From: Sphingobium lactosutens DS20
GTDB lineage: Bacteria; Pseudomonadota; Alphaproteobacteria; Sphingomonadales; Sphingomonadaceae
Length of the DNA: 64,000 nt
NCBI RefSeq assembly: GCF_000445105.1
Contig: NZ_ATDP01000091.1
Coordinates: 82,912 to 146,911, forward strand
Direction of reading: 5' to 3'
Shown here: positions 1 through 8,436 of the stretch, in pieces
Numbering within the stretch: the stretch's first letter is position 1
Layout: every line of letters begins with the position of its first letter
Made by a program: the position numbers and the translations under genes
Notes under the pieces: model-generated
Told to the model about the DNA's origin: nothing
Databases searched by the model: none
What the model saw: only the letters and a program-made list of their open reading frames with translations

Positions 1-384
1 CGTCTCCATCACGCCGCCATCGCGCATTTGCCCCAGGACGCGGGCGTCACGGGGATCGACGAAATAGGTCGTCGTTCGACCTTCTGCCCCCGGCGTCACC
101 ACCCGCCAGCTTTCGCCATTGCTGGCGGGGCGCACAAGCTGGGTCGCTGCCGCACCGGCGCGCGCCTCCGCCGCCGCGACGATGCGCGACGCCGGCAAGG
201 AGGCGCCTCCGACAGGCTGCGTCAGCCGCACCGGATAGAACAGCGCCTCCACTTCTGCCTTGTAGAGATAGAGCGCGCCCGTCACCGCCATCAGCGCCAG
301 CACCGGCAACACGATGAGGCCGGCATAGAAATGCCAGCGCCACATGGCGCGATAGAAAGCGCCGCCGCGCATGTCCCCGCCCAT
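1..384 (-). CDS. PepSY-associated transmembrane protein, C-terminus cut off by window edge
   Basis: Only the first 128 codons are in the window; the gene continues past base 1. The visible protein starts MGGDMRGGAFYRAMWRWHFYA, followed by one hydrophobic helix (about residues 20-42) and then a YKAEVEALFYP segment. This is the usual N-terminus of PepSY-TM iron-uptake-associated membrane proteins, thought to act as inner-membrane reductases or peptidase-inhibitor-like proteins next to TonB receptors. Its ATG overlaps the TGA of the TonB receptor gene by one base (TGATG), so the two are translationally coupled. A second in-frame ATG lies four codons downstream. Family assignment is from sequence pattern; the substrate (iron-siderophore or copper) is inference. 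Confidence 0.8.
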   Translation of the reverse strand, partial: MGGDMRGGAFYRAMWRWHFYAGLIVLPVLALMAVTGALYLYKAEVEALFYPVRLTQPVGGASLPASRIVAAAEARAGAAATQLVRPASNGESWRVVTPGAEGRTTTYFVDPRDARVLGQMRDGGVMET

Positions 385-2423
385 CAGAAGCGCGCCCGCA
401 CGCCGGCGTAGAAAGCGCGGCGCTCGATCGGATAGAAGGCGGCGCTGCCTTCGTTGGCCAGCGTGGCCGGATCATCCGCGACATAGCGCACCAGCGCGCT
501 GATATCGCCGATCGCGCGTTCCCTGGTCAGGTTGCGCGCGTCGACGAACAGGGTGACGCCGTCCCGAAGCTGCGCCTGCGCAGTGAGGTTCAGCATCGCA
601 TAGCCATCCACCCGCTTGCTGTTGGCATAATCGACCCACGCCCCCTGCGGCAGCCATTCGACCGCCGGGCTGACCGACAGCCGATCCGTCCCCAATGTCA
701 GTTCCGCGCGGTAGAAATGGCGCGGGATGACCGGCAGGCGGTTGTCGCCGAACTGGATGTCGTCGCGGAAGCGGAAATCGCTATATTGATAGACCTGCCG
801 CAACCGCGCCCAGCGGCTCAGCGTCAGGTCCAGCCCGGCCTCTATCCCCTGATGCCGCGTGCGGTCCGCATTGAAGGTCGCGGCGGGGATCAATCCAGCG
901 ACCACGCTATATTGCAGCATCTCGCCCTTTATGTCCGCGCGATAGACGCTGACGTCCCAGGTCGCGATGCCCGCCCGGCCGCGCGTGCCGATTTCGGCCG
1001 TCCATGCCTTTTGCAGGCCGACCGGCGTGAATCCGGGCGCGCCGCCAGCGGGCGCCTGGCTTAATTCGCCCAAACCCGGCATTTCCACCGAGCGGCTGTA
1101 ATTGGCGTAGACCTGCATCCGGTCGGATGGTTCGTACAGCAGGCCGATCTTGGGCGCGACGCTGTCGAAATCGGCCTGCCCGCTGCGTGCTGCGGCCATG
1201 CGGTTGTCGATCTTGCGCTCGCCATGGCTGTAGATGCCGCCGGCGACCAGCCACAGGGTGGGCAGCGGAGCGATGCGCGCCTCGGCATAGCTGTTGATCG
1301 TTTGCGCCTTTTGCACCGCATTGGCGGTCGGGGCGCCGGGCTGGCCATTTACATTGACGAATTGCCGCGCGACCGTGCGCCCGAAGCGTGCCTGGCTGCC
1401 CAGCGTCAGTGCGACGGGCATGCCGCCAATGTCGCCGGTCAGGTCGACGCTGCCAAAGACGCCGCGATCCTCCGATCGCTGGTCGATGACCTGATAGATA
1501 GGATGGAACAGTTGCTTGGCGTTGAAATAGACGCCGAAGGCGACGGTCGCATCGTCCAGCGCAATCGTCGTGCGGTTCTGCAACCGGATCGAATCGATGT
1601 CGCGGGCCTGATCGCCAAACACATTGCCCTTGGACGGATTGGCGATGGCGTCTGCCTCGTTCAGCGCGCCCGCCAGTTTCTGGCGAATGGTCTGGGCGCT
1701 GGCATAGAAGCGCGTTTCCACCCGGTCGCTGAGTTTCAGGCCGACATTCCCGTTGAAGCGCAACGCCTTGCGATTGCCATGCACGCGGTCGCTGTCGGAC
1801 CGGTCGGCGGTGATCGCCAGAAAGGCGTCGCCACGGTCATCGGCATAGCCATAGGCCATCTTGCCGCGCAGCGTGTCGAAACTGCCGCCGTCAAGGCGCA
1901 GTTCGACGCCGGGCGCGCTACGGCCCGTGGGCGTCACGGCATTGATCGCCCCGCCCAGCGTCGACCCGCCAAGCCGCAGCGCATTGCCGCCGCGATATAC
2001 CTCCAGATGCTGAAAGACTTGCGGGTCCAGTTCCTGGAAATCGCCATTGTCGTCAGCGGCGTTGATGGGAATGCCGTCCTGCAACAGAGTGAGGCCGCGC
2101 ATATGATAGCCACGCGACAGGCCCGACCCGCGAATGGAAATGCGCACTTCCTGCCCGAAGCGGGGTTGGGTGTAGACGCCGGGCGAAAAGCTGAGCGCAT
2201 CGCGCAGCGACACGGCGAGCTTGTCCTCAAACTCATCGGCGGCCACGACATCGACCCCGCCGGGGGTTCGCTGCACGCGGGCGGCCGCTTCCTCGACGAT
2301 CGGGCTGGCGGTGACGATGATCGCGCTTTGATCGGCGCTGTCCTCGGCAAAAACCGGATGGGCGGACAGGACAAGGATGAGGGCGCACAGCGGCAGGCTG
2401 CGCGCGACATGACGGGAAGACAT
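384..2423 (-). CDS. TonB-dependent outer-membrane receptor
   Basis: This 679-residue protein has a signal peptide (about residues 1-26, cleavage after VFA). A plug domain follows at about 45-160, with VVAADEFEDKLAVSLRDALSFSPGV and an IRGSGLSRGYHMRGLTLLQDG-type core. The rest is a 22-strand barrel ending in the aromatic terminus (AGVRARF) typical of outer-membrane proteins. It imports a metal complex or similar ligand using energy from TonB-ExbBD. It lies between a DUF2946 gene upstream and a PepSY membrane-protein gene downstream on the same strand, an arrangement typical of siderophore or copper/heme-type uptake loci. No cobalamin riboswitch or Fur box was recognised upstream, so the ligand is not assigned. 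Confidence 0.9.
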   Translation of the reverse strand: MSSRHVARSLPLCALILVLSAHPVFAEDSADQSAIIVTASPIVEEAAARVQRTPGGVDVVAADEFEDKLAVSLRDALSFSPGVYTQPRFGQEVRISIRGSGLSRGYHMRGLTLLQDGIPINAADDNGDFQELDPQVFQHLEVYRGGNALRLGGSTLGGAINAVTPTGRSAPGVELRLDGGSFDTLRGKMAYGYADDRGDAFLAITADRSDSDRVHGNRKALRFNGNVGLKLSDRVETRFYASAQTIRQKLAGALNEADAIANPSKGNVFGDQARDIDSIRLQNRTTIALDDATVAFGVYFNAKQLFHPIYQVIDQRSEDRGVFGSVDLTGDIGGMPVALTLGSQARFGRTVARQFVNVNGQPGAPTANAVQKAQTINSYAEARIAPLPTLWLVAGGIYSHGERKIDNRMAAARSGQADFDSVAPKIGLLYEPSDRMQVYANYSRSVEMPGLGELSQAPAGGAPGFTPVGLQKAWTAEIGTRGRAGIATWDVSVYRADIKGEMLQYSVVAGLIPAATFNADRTRHQGIEAGLDLTLSRWARLRQVYQYSDFRFRDDIQFGDNRLPVIPRHFYRAELTLGTDRLSVSPAVEWLPQGAWVDYANSKRVDGYAMLNLTAQAQLRDGVTLFVDARNLTRERAIGDISALVRYVADDPATLANEGSAAFYPIERRAFYAGVRARF

Positions 2424-2522
2424 GGATATAACTTTCTGAAATCAGGTCGACATCATCGGCGCCTTCCAGCACCGAATCGGTCACGCATCCCGACGCGCGA
2501 GGCGTGCGGGATCACGGTCTTT

Positions 2523-2933
2523 TCAGAAAGCGGCCGGTGGACCCGACGAAGGCGGCGGCGGCGCGGCCAGCCGCGCGATGAGGCCGGTCTTGAGCGCGAA
2601 AGCAACAGGACCAAAGGCAAGCTGCCAAGCCGGCAGAGGCAGGTCGGCGAGCGCCAGCGGCGGCACGACCGGCTGAACCGACGCGGCAAAGGGGCAATGC
2701 TGCTGCCCACCCATGCCGTCATCGGGACGATGGTCGCCATCCGTGGGCGCGTCGCCGCGATCGACCACGACATTGACCGCGCCCTGGCCGGTGCACAGCG
2801 TCACCACCACGCCATGGGCGGTGCGCACCGGCATGAAGCCGGTCGGCGCGATCAGGTGGATTGCCAGGACAAGCAGCGCCAGCGCGGCCAGTACGCCACG
2901 CGCGCCTCTGCTCTGTCTGATCGCCCCCGTCAT
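2523..2933 (-). CDS. DUF2946 family protein
   Basis: The protein is 136 residues from the chosen ATG (MTGAIRQSRGARG); a longer reading from 3014 adds 27 unlikely residues that run into the divergent regulator's promoter. It has one N-terminal hydrophobic segment (about residues 12-30, LAALALLVLAIHLIAP), a Gly/Asp-rich middle with a QQHCPFAAS motif, and a second hydrophobic stretch before a proline-rich tail. An HC motif in this position is characteristic of DUF2946, small membrane proteins encoded beside TonB receptors and often linked to copper. The function is unknown. It is the first gene of the DUF2946-TonB-PepSY block. Confidence 0.75.
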   Translation of the reverse strand: MTGAIRQSRGARGVLAALALLVLAIHLIAPTGFMPVRTAHGVVVTLCTGQGAVNVVVDRGDAPTDGDHRPDDGMGGQQHCPFAASVQPVVPPLALADLPLPAWQLAFGPVAFALKTGLIARLAAPPPPSSGPPAAF

Positions 2934-3019
2934 GACGCTGGCCCTAGCGGCTTGGCCGTGGCCTGTCACTGGGGCAAAAGGCCCATGCGGAGATATGCGT
3001 GACAGGCATAGCACTCACC

Positions 3020-3035
3020 TTGACGTAAACGTAAA
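3020..3035 (+). promoter_or_regulatory. Palindromic LiuR-type MerR operator
   Basis: TTGACGTAAACGTAAA reads as TTGACGT-AA-ACGTAAA; the half-sites match in 6 of 7 positions as an inverted repeat. It lies 19 bases before the ATG of the MerR gene. The form TTnACGTnnACGTnAA is the kind of site known for LiuR-like MerR regulators of branched-chain amino-acid and fatty-acid degradation. The first half-site begins with a -35-like TTGACG, and CATCAT at 3045-3050 would be a -10 at the 19-base spacing typical of MerR promoters, but this is tentative. Confidence 0.6.
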
Positions 3036-3054
3036 GCGGGATTACATCATAGCC

Positions 3055-3465
3055 ATGGACAAGCGCAGCAGCATTGCCGGCATCGAACTGCCCGATCATA
3101 GCGAGCGGGAAAGCTACAGCATCACCGATCTGTCGGAAGAATTCGGCGTTACCGCCCGTGCGCTGCGCTTTTACGAAGATGAAGGCCTTATCTCGCCCGA
3201 ACGGCAGGGCCTGACCCGCATCTATTCGCGGCGCGACCGGGCGCGGCTGGCGTGGATATTGCGCGGCAAGCGCGTGGGTTTCAGCCTCACCGAAATTCGC
3301 GAGATGATCGACCTGTATGACGCCGACGAGGAACATGAGGCGCAGCGGCGCGTCACGGTCGACAAATGCCGGGCGCGCATCGACCTGCTGACCCGGCAGA
3401 AGGACGATATCGACGCCGCCATCGCCGAACTCGCGGCCTTCGTCGCCACCATCGAACAGAAATAA
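3055..3465 (+). CDS. MerR-family transcriptional regulator (LiuR-like)
   Basis: The protein is 136 residues, starting MDKRSSIAGIEL. The N-terminal winged helix-turn-helix is at about residues 22-90 (YSITDLSEEFGVTARALRFYEDEG, then RDRARLAWILRGKRVGFSLTEIREMIDLYD). A C-terminal dimerisation helix follows (CRARIDLLTRQKDDIDAAIAEL). There is no cysteine cluster for metal or redox sensing, which fits acyl-CoA-type effectors as in LiuR. It is 40 bases upstream of an acyl-CoA dehydrogenase on the same strand and has a palindromic operator immediately upstream. It probably regulates itself and that gene. The effector is inferred, not shown. Confidence 0.88.
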   Translation: MDKRSSIAGIELPDHSERESYSITDLSEEFGVTARALRFYEDEGLISPERQGLTRIYSRRDRARLAWILRGKRVGFSLTEIREMIDLYDADEEHEAQRRVTVDKCRARIDLLTRQKDDIDAAIAELAAFVATIEQK

Positions 3466-3505
3466 GCCCCCTACCCCCCGATAAAGACGTTTTCAGGAGA
3501 AGATC

Positions 3506-5308
3506 ATGCCCAGCTATGCCGCCCCCATTCGCGACACCCGCTTCGTGCTGGATCATGTCGTTGGGCTTGAGCGCTACGCCAATCTGCCCAGCTTCGCCGC
3601 CGCTTCGCCCGATCTGGTCGAAGCGATCCTGACCGAAGGCGGCAAGGTCGCGGCCGAAATCCTGTTCCCGCTGAACGCAGCGGGCGACAAGGAAGGTTGC
3701 ACCCGCAACAGCGACGGCAGCGTCACCACGCCTGCCGGCTTCAAGGATGCTTATGAGCAATATGTCGCGGGCGGCTGGACCACGCTGCATGCGCCGGAGG
3801 AATTTGGTGGCCAGGGCCTGCCCATGGTCGTCGCCACCGCGCTGGGCGAATATATGACCTCTGCCAATCAGGCGTTCGAAATGTATTTCGGCCTCACCAC
3901 CGGCGCGATTTCGGCCCTGCTCGCCAAGGGCAGCAGCGAACAGCAGCATCGCTACATCCCCAAGATGGTGTCGGGTGAATGGACCGGCACGATGAACCTC
4001 ACCGAACCGCATTGCGGCACCGACCTTGGCCTCATCAAGACCAAGGCCGTGCCGCAGGGCGATGGCAGCTACGCCATCACCGGCACCAAGATCTTCATTT
4101 CGGCCGGCGAGCATGACCTGGCGGAAAACATCATCCATCTGGTGCTGGCCAAGACGCCCGACGCGCCCGAAGGCAGCAAGGGCATCTCGCTCTTCGTCGT
4201 GCCCAAGATGATGGTGGGTGACGACGGCGCGCTGGGCGATCGTAACGCGGTGTCCTGCGGGTCGATCGAACACAAGATGGGCATTCACGGCAATGCGACC
4301 TGCGTCATGAACTATGACGGCGCGACCGGATGGATGGTCGGCGAAGAAAATAAGGGCCTCGCCGCCATGTTCATCATGATGAACGCCGCGCGTCTGGGCG
4401 TCGGCCTCCAGGGGCTGGGCCAGGCCGAAGTCGCGTTCCAGAATGCGGTGCATTACGCCAGGGATCGCCGGCAGGGTCGCGCGCTCACCGGCCCCAAGGA
4501 GCCGGGGGAAAAGGCCGACACGCTGTTCGTCCATCCCGACGTGCGCCGCATGCTGATGGAGGCCAAGGCGCTGACCGAGGGCCTTCGCGCGCTGACGCTG
4601 TGGACCGCGGTGCAGGTCGACCTGTCGCACCATGCCGAAACCGAGGAAGAGCGGCAGGCGGCCGATGACCTGCTCCAGCTGCTGACCCCGGTGGTCAAGG
4701 GCTATGGCACCGACAAGGGCTTCGACGTTGCGGTGTCGGCGCAGCAGGTGTTCGGCGGCCATGGCTACATCTGGGAAAATGGCGTGGAGCAATATGTCCG
4801 CGACGCCCGCATTGCCCAGATCTACGAAGGCACCAACGGCATTCAGGCGATGGACCTGGTCGGCCGCAAGCTGCCCATGCATGGCGGGCGCGCCTTGCAG
4901 GCGTTCCTGAAGCTGGTGAATGAGGAAGTCGCCGCCGGCAAGTCCGACGACACCATCGCCCCGATCGCGGAAGCGCTCGAAAAGGCGAGCGGCCAGCTGG
5001 GCGCGGCGACCATGTGGCTGATGCAGAACGCCATGAAGAACCCGGACAATGCGGGCGCCGGCGCGCATCATTACATGCACATATTGGGGATCGTCGCGAC
5101 CGGCCTGATGTGGCTGCGCATGGCGAAGGCGGCCAGCGCGCAGATCGCGGCAGGCGAGGGCGATGCGGGCTTCCTGGAAGCCAAGCTGGTGACGGCGCGC
5201 TTCTTTGCCGAGCGGATCATGCCCGACGCGGGAGCGCTGCGGCGCAAGATCGAAGGCGGCGCGGAGACGATGATGGCGCTCGATCCCGCGCAGTTCCTGG
5301 CCGCCTGA
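3506..5308 (+). CDS. Acyl-CoA dehydrogenase, DmdC/AcdH-type with C-terminal extension
   Basis: The protein has 600 residues, the length of the long acyl-CoA dehydrogenase group that includes 3-methylmercaptopropionyl-CoA dehydrogenase (DmdC), rather than the 380-residue classical enzymes. FAD-contacting motifs include [13 protein letters not shown] and [14 protein letters not shown]. The active-site segment [20 protein letters not shown] carries the likely catalytic Glu near residue 440. A helical C-terminal domain follows (about 470-595). It oxidises an acyl-CoA to the 2-enoyl-CoA, passing electrons to ETF. A Shine-Dalgarno (AGGAG) precedes the ATG, and a strong terminator follows the stop. 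Gene order suggests control by the upstream MerR regulator. The chain-length preference cannot be read from sequence. Confidence 0.93.
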   Translation: MPSYAAPIRDTRFVLDHVVGLERYANLPSFAAASPDLVEAILTEGGKVAAEILFPLNAAGDKEGCTRNSDGSVTTPAGFKDAYEQYVAGGWTTLHAPEEFGGQGLPMVVATALGEYMTSANQAFEMYFGLTTGAISALLAKGSSEQQHRYIPKMVSGEWTGTMNLTEPHCGTDLGLIKTKAVPQGDGSYAITGTKIFISAGEHDLAENIIHLVLAKTPDAPEGSKGISLFVVPKMMVGDDGALGDRNAVSCGSIEHKMGIHGNATCVMNYDGATGWMVGEENKGLAAMFIMMNAARLGVGLQGLGQAEVAFQNAVHYARDRRQGRALTGPKEPGEKADTLFVHPDVRRMLMEAKALTEGLRALTLWTAVQVDLSHHAETEEERQAADDLLQLLTPVVKGYGTDKGFDVAVSAQQVFGGHGYIWENGVEQYVRDARIAQIYEGTNGIQAMDLVGRKLPMHGGRALQAFLKLVNEEVAAGKSDDTIAPIAEALEKASGQLGAATMWLMQNAMKNPDNAGAGAHHYMHILGIVATGLMWLRMAKAASAQIAAGEGDAGFLEAKLVTARFFAERIMPDAGALRRKIEGGAETMMALDPAQFLAA

Positions 5309-5340
5309 CCCCAGGCCGCCGGACACTCATGCAGGTAAGA

Positions 5341-5366
5341 GGGCGGTCCCTTTGGGCCGCCCTTTT
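5341..5366 (+). terminator. Rho-independent terminator of the acyl-CoA dehydrogenase
   Basis: GGGCGGTCCC-TTT-GGGCCGCCC forms a 9-bp GC stem with one bulged T, followed by TTTT. It lies 32 bases after the stop codon. Confidence 0.85.
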
Positions 5367-5377
5367 CCTATGCGCTA

Positions 5378-5527
5378 TCAGGCCGCCAGCGGCAGCGGCG
5401 TGTCCAGCACGACCGGGCGTGCGTCCTGCGCCACCGGCGCTGCGGCGGGCGTCAGGGCGGCCATATGGCGTTCGGCGGTGACGACGTCCCGGCGATAGGC
5501 GAAATAGAGGGCGATCAGCGAAAACAT
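5378..5527 (-). CDS. Small hypothetical protein (49 aa)
   Basis: The sequence MFSLIALYFAYRRDVVTAER starts with a short hydrophobic, aromatic stretch and then a basic/polar segment ending in an Ala/Pro-rich tail. An AAGGAA ribosome-binding site lies 6 bases before the ATG, favouring this start over an ATG 14 codons upstream. It converges on the acyl-CoA dehydrogenase gene across its terminator. No family was recognised; it could be a small membrane-associated protein. Confidence 0.5.
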   Translation of the reverse strand: MFSLIALYFAYRRDVVTAERHMAALTPAAAPVAQDARPVVLDTPLPLAA

Positions 5528-5678
5528 GGCAGTTCCTTGGATGTGATTTTTGCTGCGTTGCAGCATCACAGCCTATGTGGGCGAACCGGCTCGCCTTCGC
5601 AAATGCAAGGATTTCGAACGCGATTGCAGGAAAGTCACCTGTCGTCGCCTGTCAGCGCCATCGCCGGACCGGCCGTTT

Positions 5679-6194
5679 TCACCCCCGGAACATCGCCTTC
5701 ATCGCCAAGTCCCACGGCCCGCCGCGATAATGCCAGGCGGCCAGTCCGGCGATGGCGATCGGGCGCGCGCGGAAATCCGCGCGCAGCTGCTGCGCCAGCG
5801 CCTTGGCAACATCGGGCGTCACCTTGTTCTGAACCGTGATGTGCAATCGCGGCTTCGCCTGATCCTGCGGGGTCAGCATCCCGGCAAAGGCATCGGCCAG
5901 TTCGCTGCGCATCGCCAGCAGCTCCGGGCTGTCGACCCGATAGGCGACACCGCGCCCCAACAGCATCACATCGGTCAACCGCGCGGTCGGCGGCGGGCCG
6001 GCGCACAGCCGCTTCAATCGCCCCGCAATCTCGTCCAAGGCGGAGGGCGGCAGATGGTGGAACAAGGTGATATGCGCGCTCAGCCAGTTGCGCTCGGGCG
6101 GGAAATGCGCGCGGCGCAGCCCGTCGGCCCAGGCGAAGTCCGCCGCCCCCATCACCGCCGTCACGATGATCGGGGCCGGCGCATCCGCGTTCAT
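5679..6194 (-). CDS. 2'-5' RNA ligase family protein (2H phosphoesterase)
   Basis: This 171-residue protein carries the two HxT/S motifs of the 2H superfamily: AHITLFHHLP near residue 40 and LHITVQNKV near residue 118. Such proteins (ThpR/LigT-like) act on 2',3'-cyclic or 2'-5' phosphodiester ends of RNA or small nucleotides. It is shorter than typical ThpR, and its biological substrate is unknown. Its ATG overlaps the peroxiredoxin stop codon (ATGA, 4 bases), so it is translationally coupled to the upstream peroxiredoxin gene. It is cytoplasmic, with no signal peptide. Confidence 0.8.
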   Translation of the reverse strand: MNADAPAPIIVTAVMGAADFAWADGLRRAHFPPERNWLSAHITLFHHLPPSALDEIAGRLKRLCAGPPPTARLTDVMLLGRGVAYRVDSPELLAMRSELADAFAGMLTPQDQAKPRLHITVQNKVTPDVAKALAQQLRADFRARPIAIAGLAAWHYRGGPWDLAMKAMFRG

Positions 6195-6736
6195 GCGCGC
6201 GGATTGTCCGCCAGCCAGGCCAGCACCGGCTCCGGGCTGGTTTCGCCATAGGGGTCGTCATCCTCGCCCGCGTCGTTGATGCCCGGCTCCTCGAACCAGG
6301 CGACGATCCTGCCGTCATCGACGACCATGGCATAGCGCCAGCTGCGCTCGCCAAAGCCCAGATGGTCCTTCTTCACCAGCATGCCCATGCGGCGGGTGAA
6401 ATCGCCCGATCCGTCGGGCAGCAGCTTTACCGACTTGATGCCCAGTTGCTTGCCCCATTGATACATGACGAAGGCATCGTTCACGGATATGCAATAGACA
6501 TCGTCCGCGCCCGCCGCCCTCAGCGCCTCGCTCGATCGTTCGAAGGCTGGGCATTGTTCGGTCGAGCAGGTCGGCGTGAACGCGCCGGGCAGCGAGAAGA
6601 CGACGGAGCGCTTGCCCGCGAACAGATCGCCGGTGCTCACCTCCTGCCAGCGAAAGGGATTGGGCCCTTCGACACTGTCATCGCGCACTCGGGTCTTGAG
6701 CGTGACGTCAGGAACGGATCGACCCAGCATAAGCAT
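6191..6736 (-). CDS. Prx5/PrxII-type peroxiredoxin
   Basis: The 181-residue protein carries the peroxidatic motif PGAFTPTCST with the active Cys at residue 57. Further cysteines at 62 and 82 could take part in the cycle. The region LPDGSGDFTRRMGMLVKKDHLGFGERSWRYAMVVDDG is typical of the Prx5 (hybrid/type II) subfamily. It reduces H2O2 and organic peroxides using glutathione/glutaredoxin or thioredoxin. It is the first gene of a two-gene unit with the 2H phosphoesterase. A divergent membrane-protein gene starts about 100 bases upstream. Confidence 0.92.
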   Translation of the reverse strand: MLMLGRSVPDVTLKTRVRDDSVEGPNPFRWQEVSTGDLFAGKRSVVFSLPGAFTPTCSTEQCPAFERSSEALRAAGADDVYCISVNDAFVMYQWGKQLGIKSVKLLPDGSGDFTRRMGMLVKKDHLGFGERSWRYAMVVDDGRIVAWFEEPGINDAGEDDDPYGETSPEPVLAWLADNPRA

Positions 6737-6840
6737 ATTCTCCTCTATGACCGGACGGCTTCCGTCCCGGCATGTTCAGATATATATTTGGCGATCAACC
6801 GGCCACAAGCGATGCCGGTCAAGAGGGGGTAACACGCATC

Positions 6841-7263
6841 ATGTCCACATCCCGTTCCCTGACGATCGTCGGAATCATCCTGCTGCTCTGGAACCTGATG
6901 GGGGTGATGGCCTTCATCCTGCAATATGGCATGGACCTCGATGAACTCGCCCGCACCGATCCGGTGACGGCCAGGGCGTTCGCGGCCATGCCCGCATGGC
7001 TGTGGATCGACTATGGCGTGGCGGTTGCGGCCGGCACGGCCGGCGCGGTGGCGCTGCTGATGCGGCGGGCCATCGCGGTGCCGCTGTTCCTTGTGTCGCT
7101 CATCGCAGTGCTGATCCAATTTGGCCATACGCTCGGCATGACCGACCTTGTCGCGCAAAAGGGGCTGATGGTCGCGGCCGGCTTTCCCGCCTTCGTCATT
7201 CTGGTTGCGATCGTGCAACTGGTCTATGCGCGCTCGATGGCAAAAAAGGGCCTGCTGCGCTGA
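6841..7263 (+). CDS. Hypothetical four-helix membrane protein
   Basis: The 140-residue protein has four predicted membrane helices (about residues 7-27, 50-72, 76-97 and 110-132). The short segment between helices 1 and 2 is MDLDELARTDPVTARAF. It begins MSTSRSLTIVGIILLLWNLMG and ends in a basic KKGLLR tail, suggesting a cytoplasmic C-terminus. No catalytic motif was recognised. Homologous small sensor-like membrane proteins occur in many sphingomonads, but the role is unknown. It is transcribed away from the peroxiredoxin gene. Confidence 0.7.
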   Translation: MSTSRSLTIVGIILLLWNLMGVMAFILQYGMDLDELARTDPVTARAFAAMPAWLWIDYGVAVAAGTAGAVALLMRRAIAVPLFLVSLIAVLIQFGHTLGMTDLVAQKGLMVAAGFPAFVILVAIVQLVYARSMAKKGLLR

Positions 7264-7285
7264 CCGGCCGCAGTCCGCAAAGGCT

Positions 7286-8284
7286 TTAAAGCTCGCCGCG
7301 CGCGCGGCGAATTTCGAACCATTTGCGGACATTTTCATTATGCTGCTGCAAGGTGTCGGCAAAGATATGGCCGCCCTTCCCATCCGCCACGAAATAGAGC
7401 GCCTTGGTCTGCGCCGGATGCAGCACCGCCACGATCGACAGCCGGCCGGGATTGGCGATCGGTCCCTTGGGCAGGCCGGTCATCGCATAGGTATTATAGT
7501 CGTTGATCGCCGCGATTTCCGACTTGCGAATGCGCCGGCCCAGCGGCTTGCCGCGCGTGATGGGGTAGATGATCGTGGGGTCGGCCTGTAACATCATGCC
7601 CGCGCGCAGGCGGTTGGCATAGACGCCCGCGACCGTCGGCCGCTCCTTGGCGACGGCGGTTTCTTTCTCGACGATGCTCGCCAGGATGATCGCCTCGCGC
7701 GGGGTCTTCACCACCAGATCGGGCGCGCGCTCGGCCCATAGCTTGGCGAGCAGCTTCGTCATCGCGTCCTGCATGCGTTTCAGAACGGCGGCGCGCGGCT
7801 CGCCCTTGTCGAACGCATAGCTGTCGGGCAGTACGCTGCCTTCCTCGGGCACCTTGATATCGCCGGTCAGCTGGTCATTGGCCATCAACCGCTCATGCAC
7901 CAGGATAGAAGGCATGCCTTCGGGGATGGTGATGAGCCGGGTGAGCGTTTTCCCGCCCTGCAGGATCGCCAATATGTCCTTGTTGCTGGCCTGCGCGGGA
8001 ATGACGAACTCGCCTGCCTTGATCGGCGTCGATCCGCCGAAGACCTTGGCGCGGGTCAGAAAGGCATCGGCCGATCGCACCGCGCCCGCCTGCTTCAACA
8101 GCACGGCCGCATCGGACAGCGTCGCGCCTTCGGGCACGGTGATGCTGACATCCTTCGCCGCTGGCCCGTCCTCGCTCCAGCCGGCAACGAAGCGGAACGC
8201 GATGAACGCCGCCACCGCAAGGCCAATCAGCAGGATGCCGCAGCCGATGCGGCGCGTGGGGCTTGAGCGGGATCGTCTTGCCAT
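7286..8284 (-). CDS. mltG: Endolytic peptidoglycan transglycosylase MltG
   Basis: The 332-residue protein has an N-terminal membrane anchor (about residues 13-33) and then a periplasmic YceG domain. A LysM-like subdomain comes first (VPEGATLSDAAVLLKQAG). The catalytic region ASIVEKETAVAKERPTVAGVYANRLRAGMMLQADPTIIY contains the conserved Glu of the VEKET motif. MltG cleaves nascent glycan strands and sets their length. The gene lies downstream of fabF in an acpP-fabF-mltG array common in alphaproteobacteria, although here a 116-bp repeat separates fabF from mltG. Confidence 0.95.
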   Translation of the reverse strand: MARRSRSSPTRRIGCGILLIGLAVAAFIAFRFVAGWSEDGPAAKDVSITVPEGATLSDAAVLLKQAGAVRSADAFLTRAKVFGGSTPIKAGEFVIPAQASNKDILAILQGGKTLTRLITIPEGMPSILVHERLMANDQLTGDIKVPEEGSVLPDSYAFDKGEPRAAVLKRMQDAMTKLLAKLWAERAPDLVVKTPREAIILASIVEKETAVAKERPTVAGVYANRLRAGMMLQADPTIIYPITRGKPLGRRIRKSEIAAINDYNTYAMTGLPKGPIANPGRLSIVAVLHPAQTKALYFVADGKGGHIFADTLQQHNENVRKWFEIRRARGEL

Positions 8285-8317
8285 GGGGATTCCAGTCCGT
8301 CCCGCTTTGTTGCTTCA

Positions 8318-8433
8318 TCCTCCCCTTTAAGGGGAGGTGGCTGGCGCGGAGCGCCAGACGGAGGGGTGTCCTGCTCTGGATAGGGCGACACCCCTCACCA
8401 CTTCGTGGTCCCCCTCCCCTTACAGGGGGAGGA
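8318..8433. repeat. 116-bp palindromic intergenic repeat, copy A
   Basis: It begins TCCTCCCCTTTAAGGGGAGG and ends CCCCTCCCCTTACAGGGGGAGGA, with an internal hairpin CTGGCGCGGAGCGCCAG and the paired boxes GAGGGGTGTC/GACACCCCTC. The same architecture, with near-identical sequence, recurs at 20846-20960. It fills the fabF-mltG spacer. It resembles small non-autonomous mobile or REP-like elements and encodes nothing recognisable. Confidence 0.85.
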
Positions 8434-8436
8434 CTA

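Noticed and set aside
2424..2522. Cobalamin riboswitch considered upstream of the TonB receptor.
   Set aside because: The 99-base spacer is too short and lacks the B12-box; only a weak CATCCCG/CGGGATG hairpin is seen.
1224..3002. 592-codon plus-strand frame opposite the TonB receptor.
   Set aside because: Covers the receptor, its promoter and the DUF2946 gene antisense; composition is that of a shadow.
3353..5326. 657-codon minus-strand frame opposite the acyl-CoA dehydrogenase.
   Set aside because: Antisense to the well-supported dehydrogenase; arises from GC-rich third positions.
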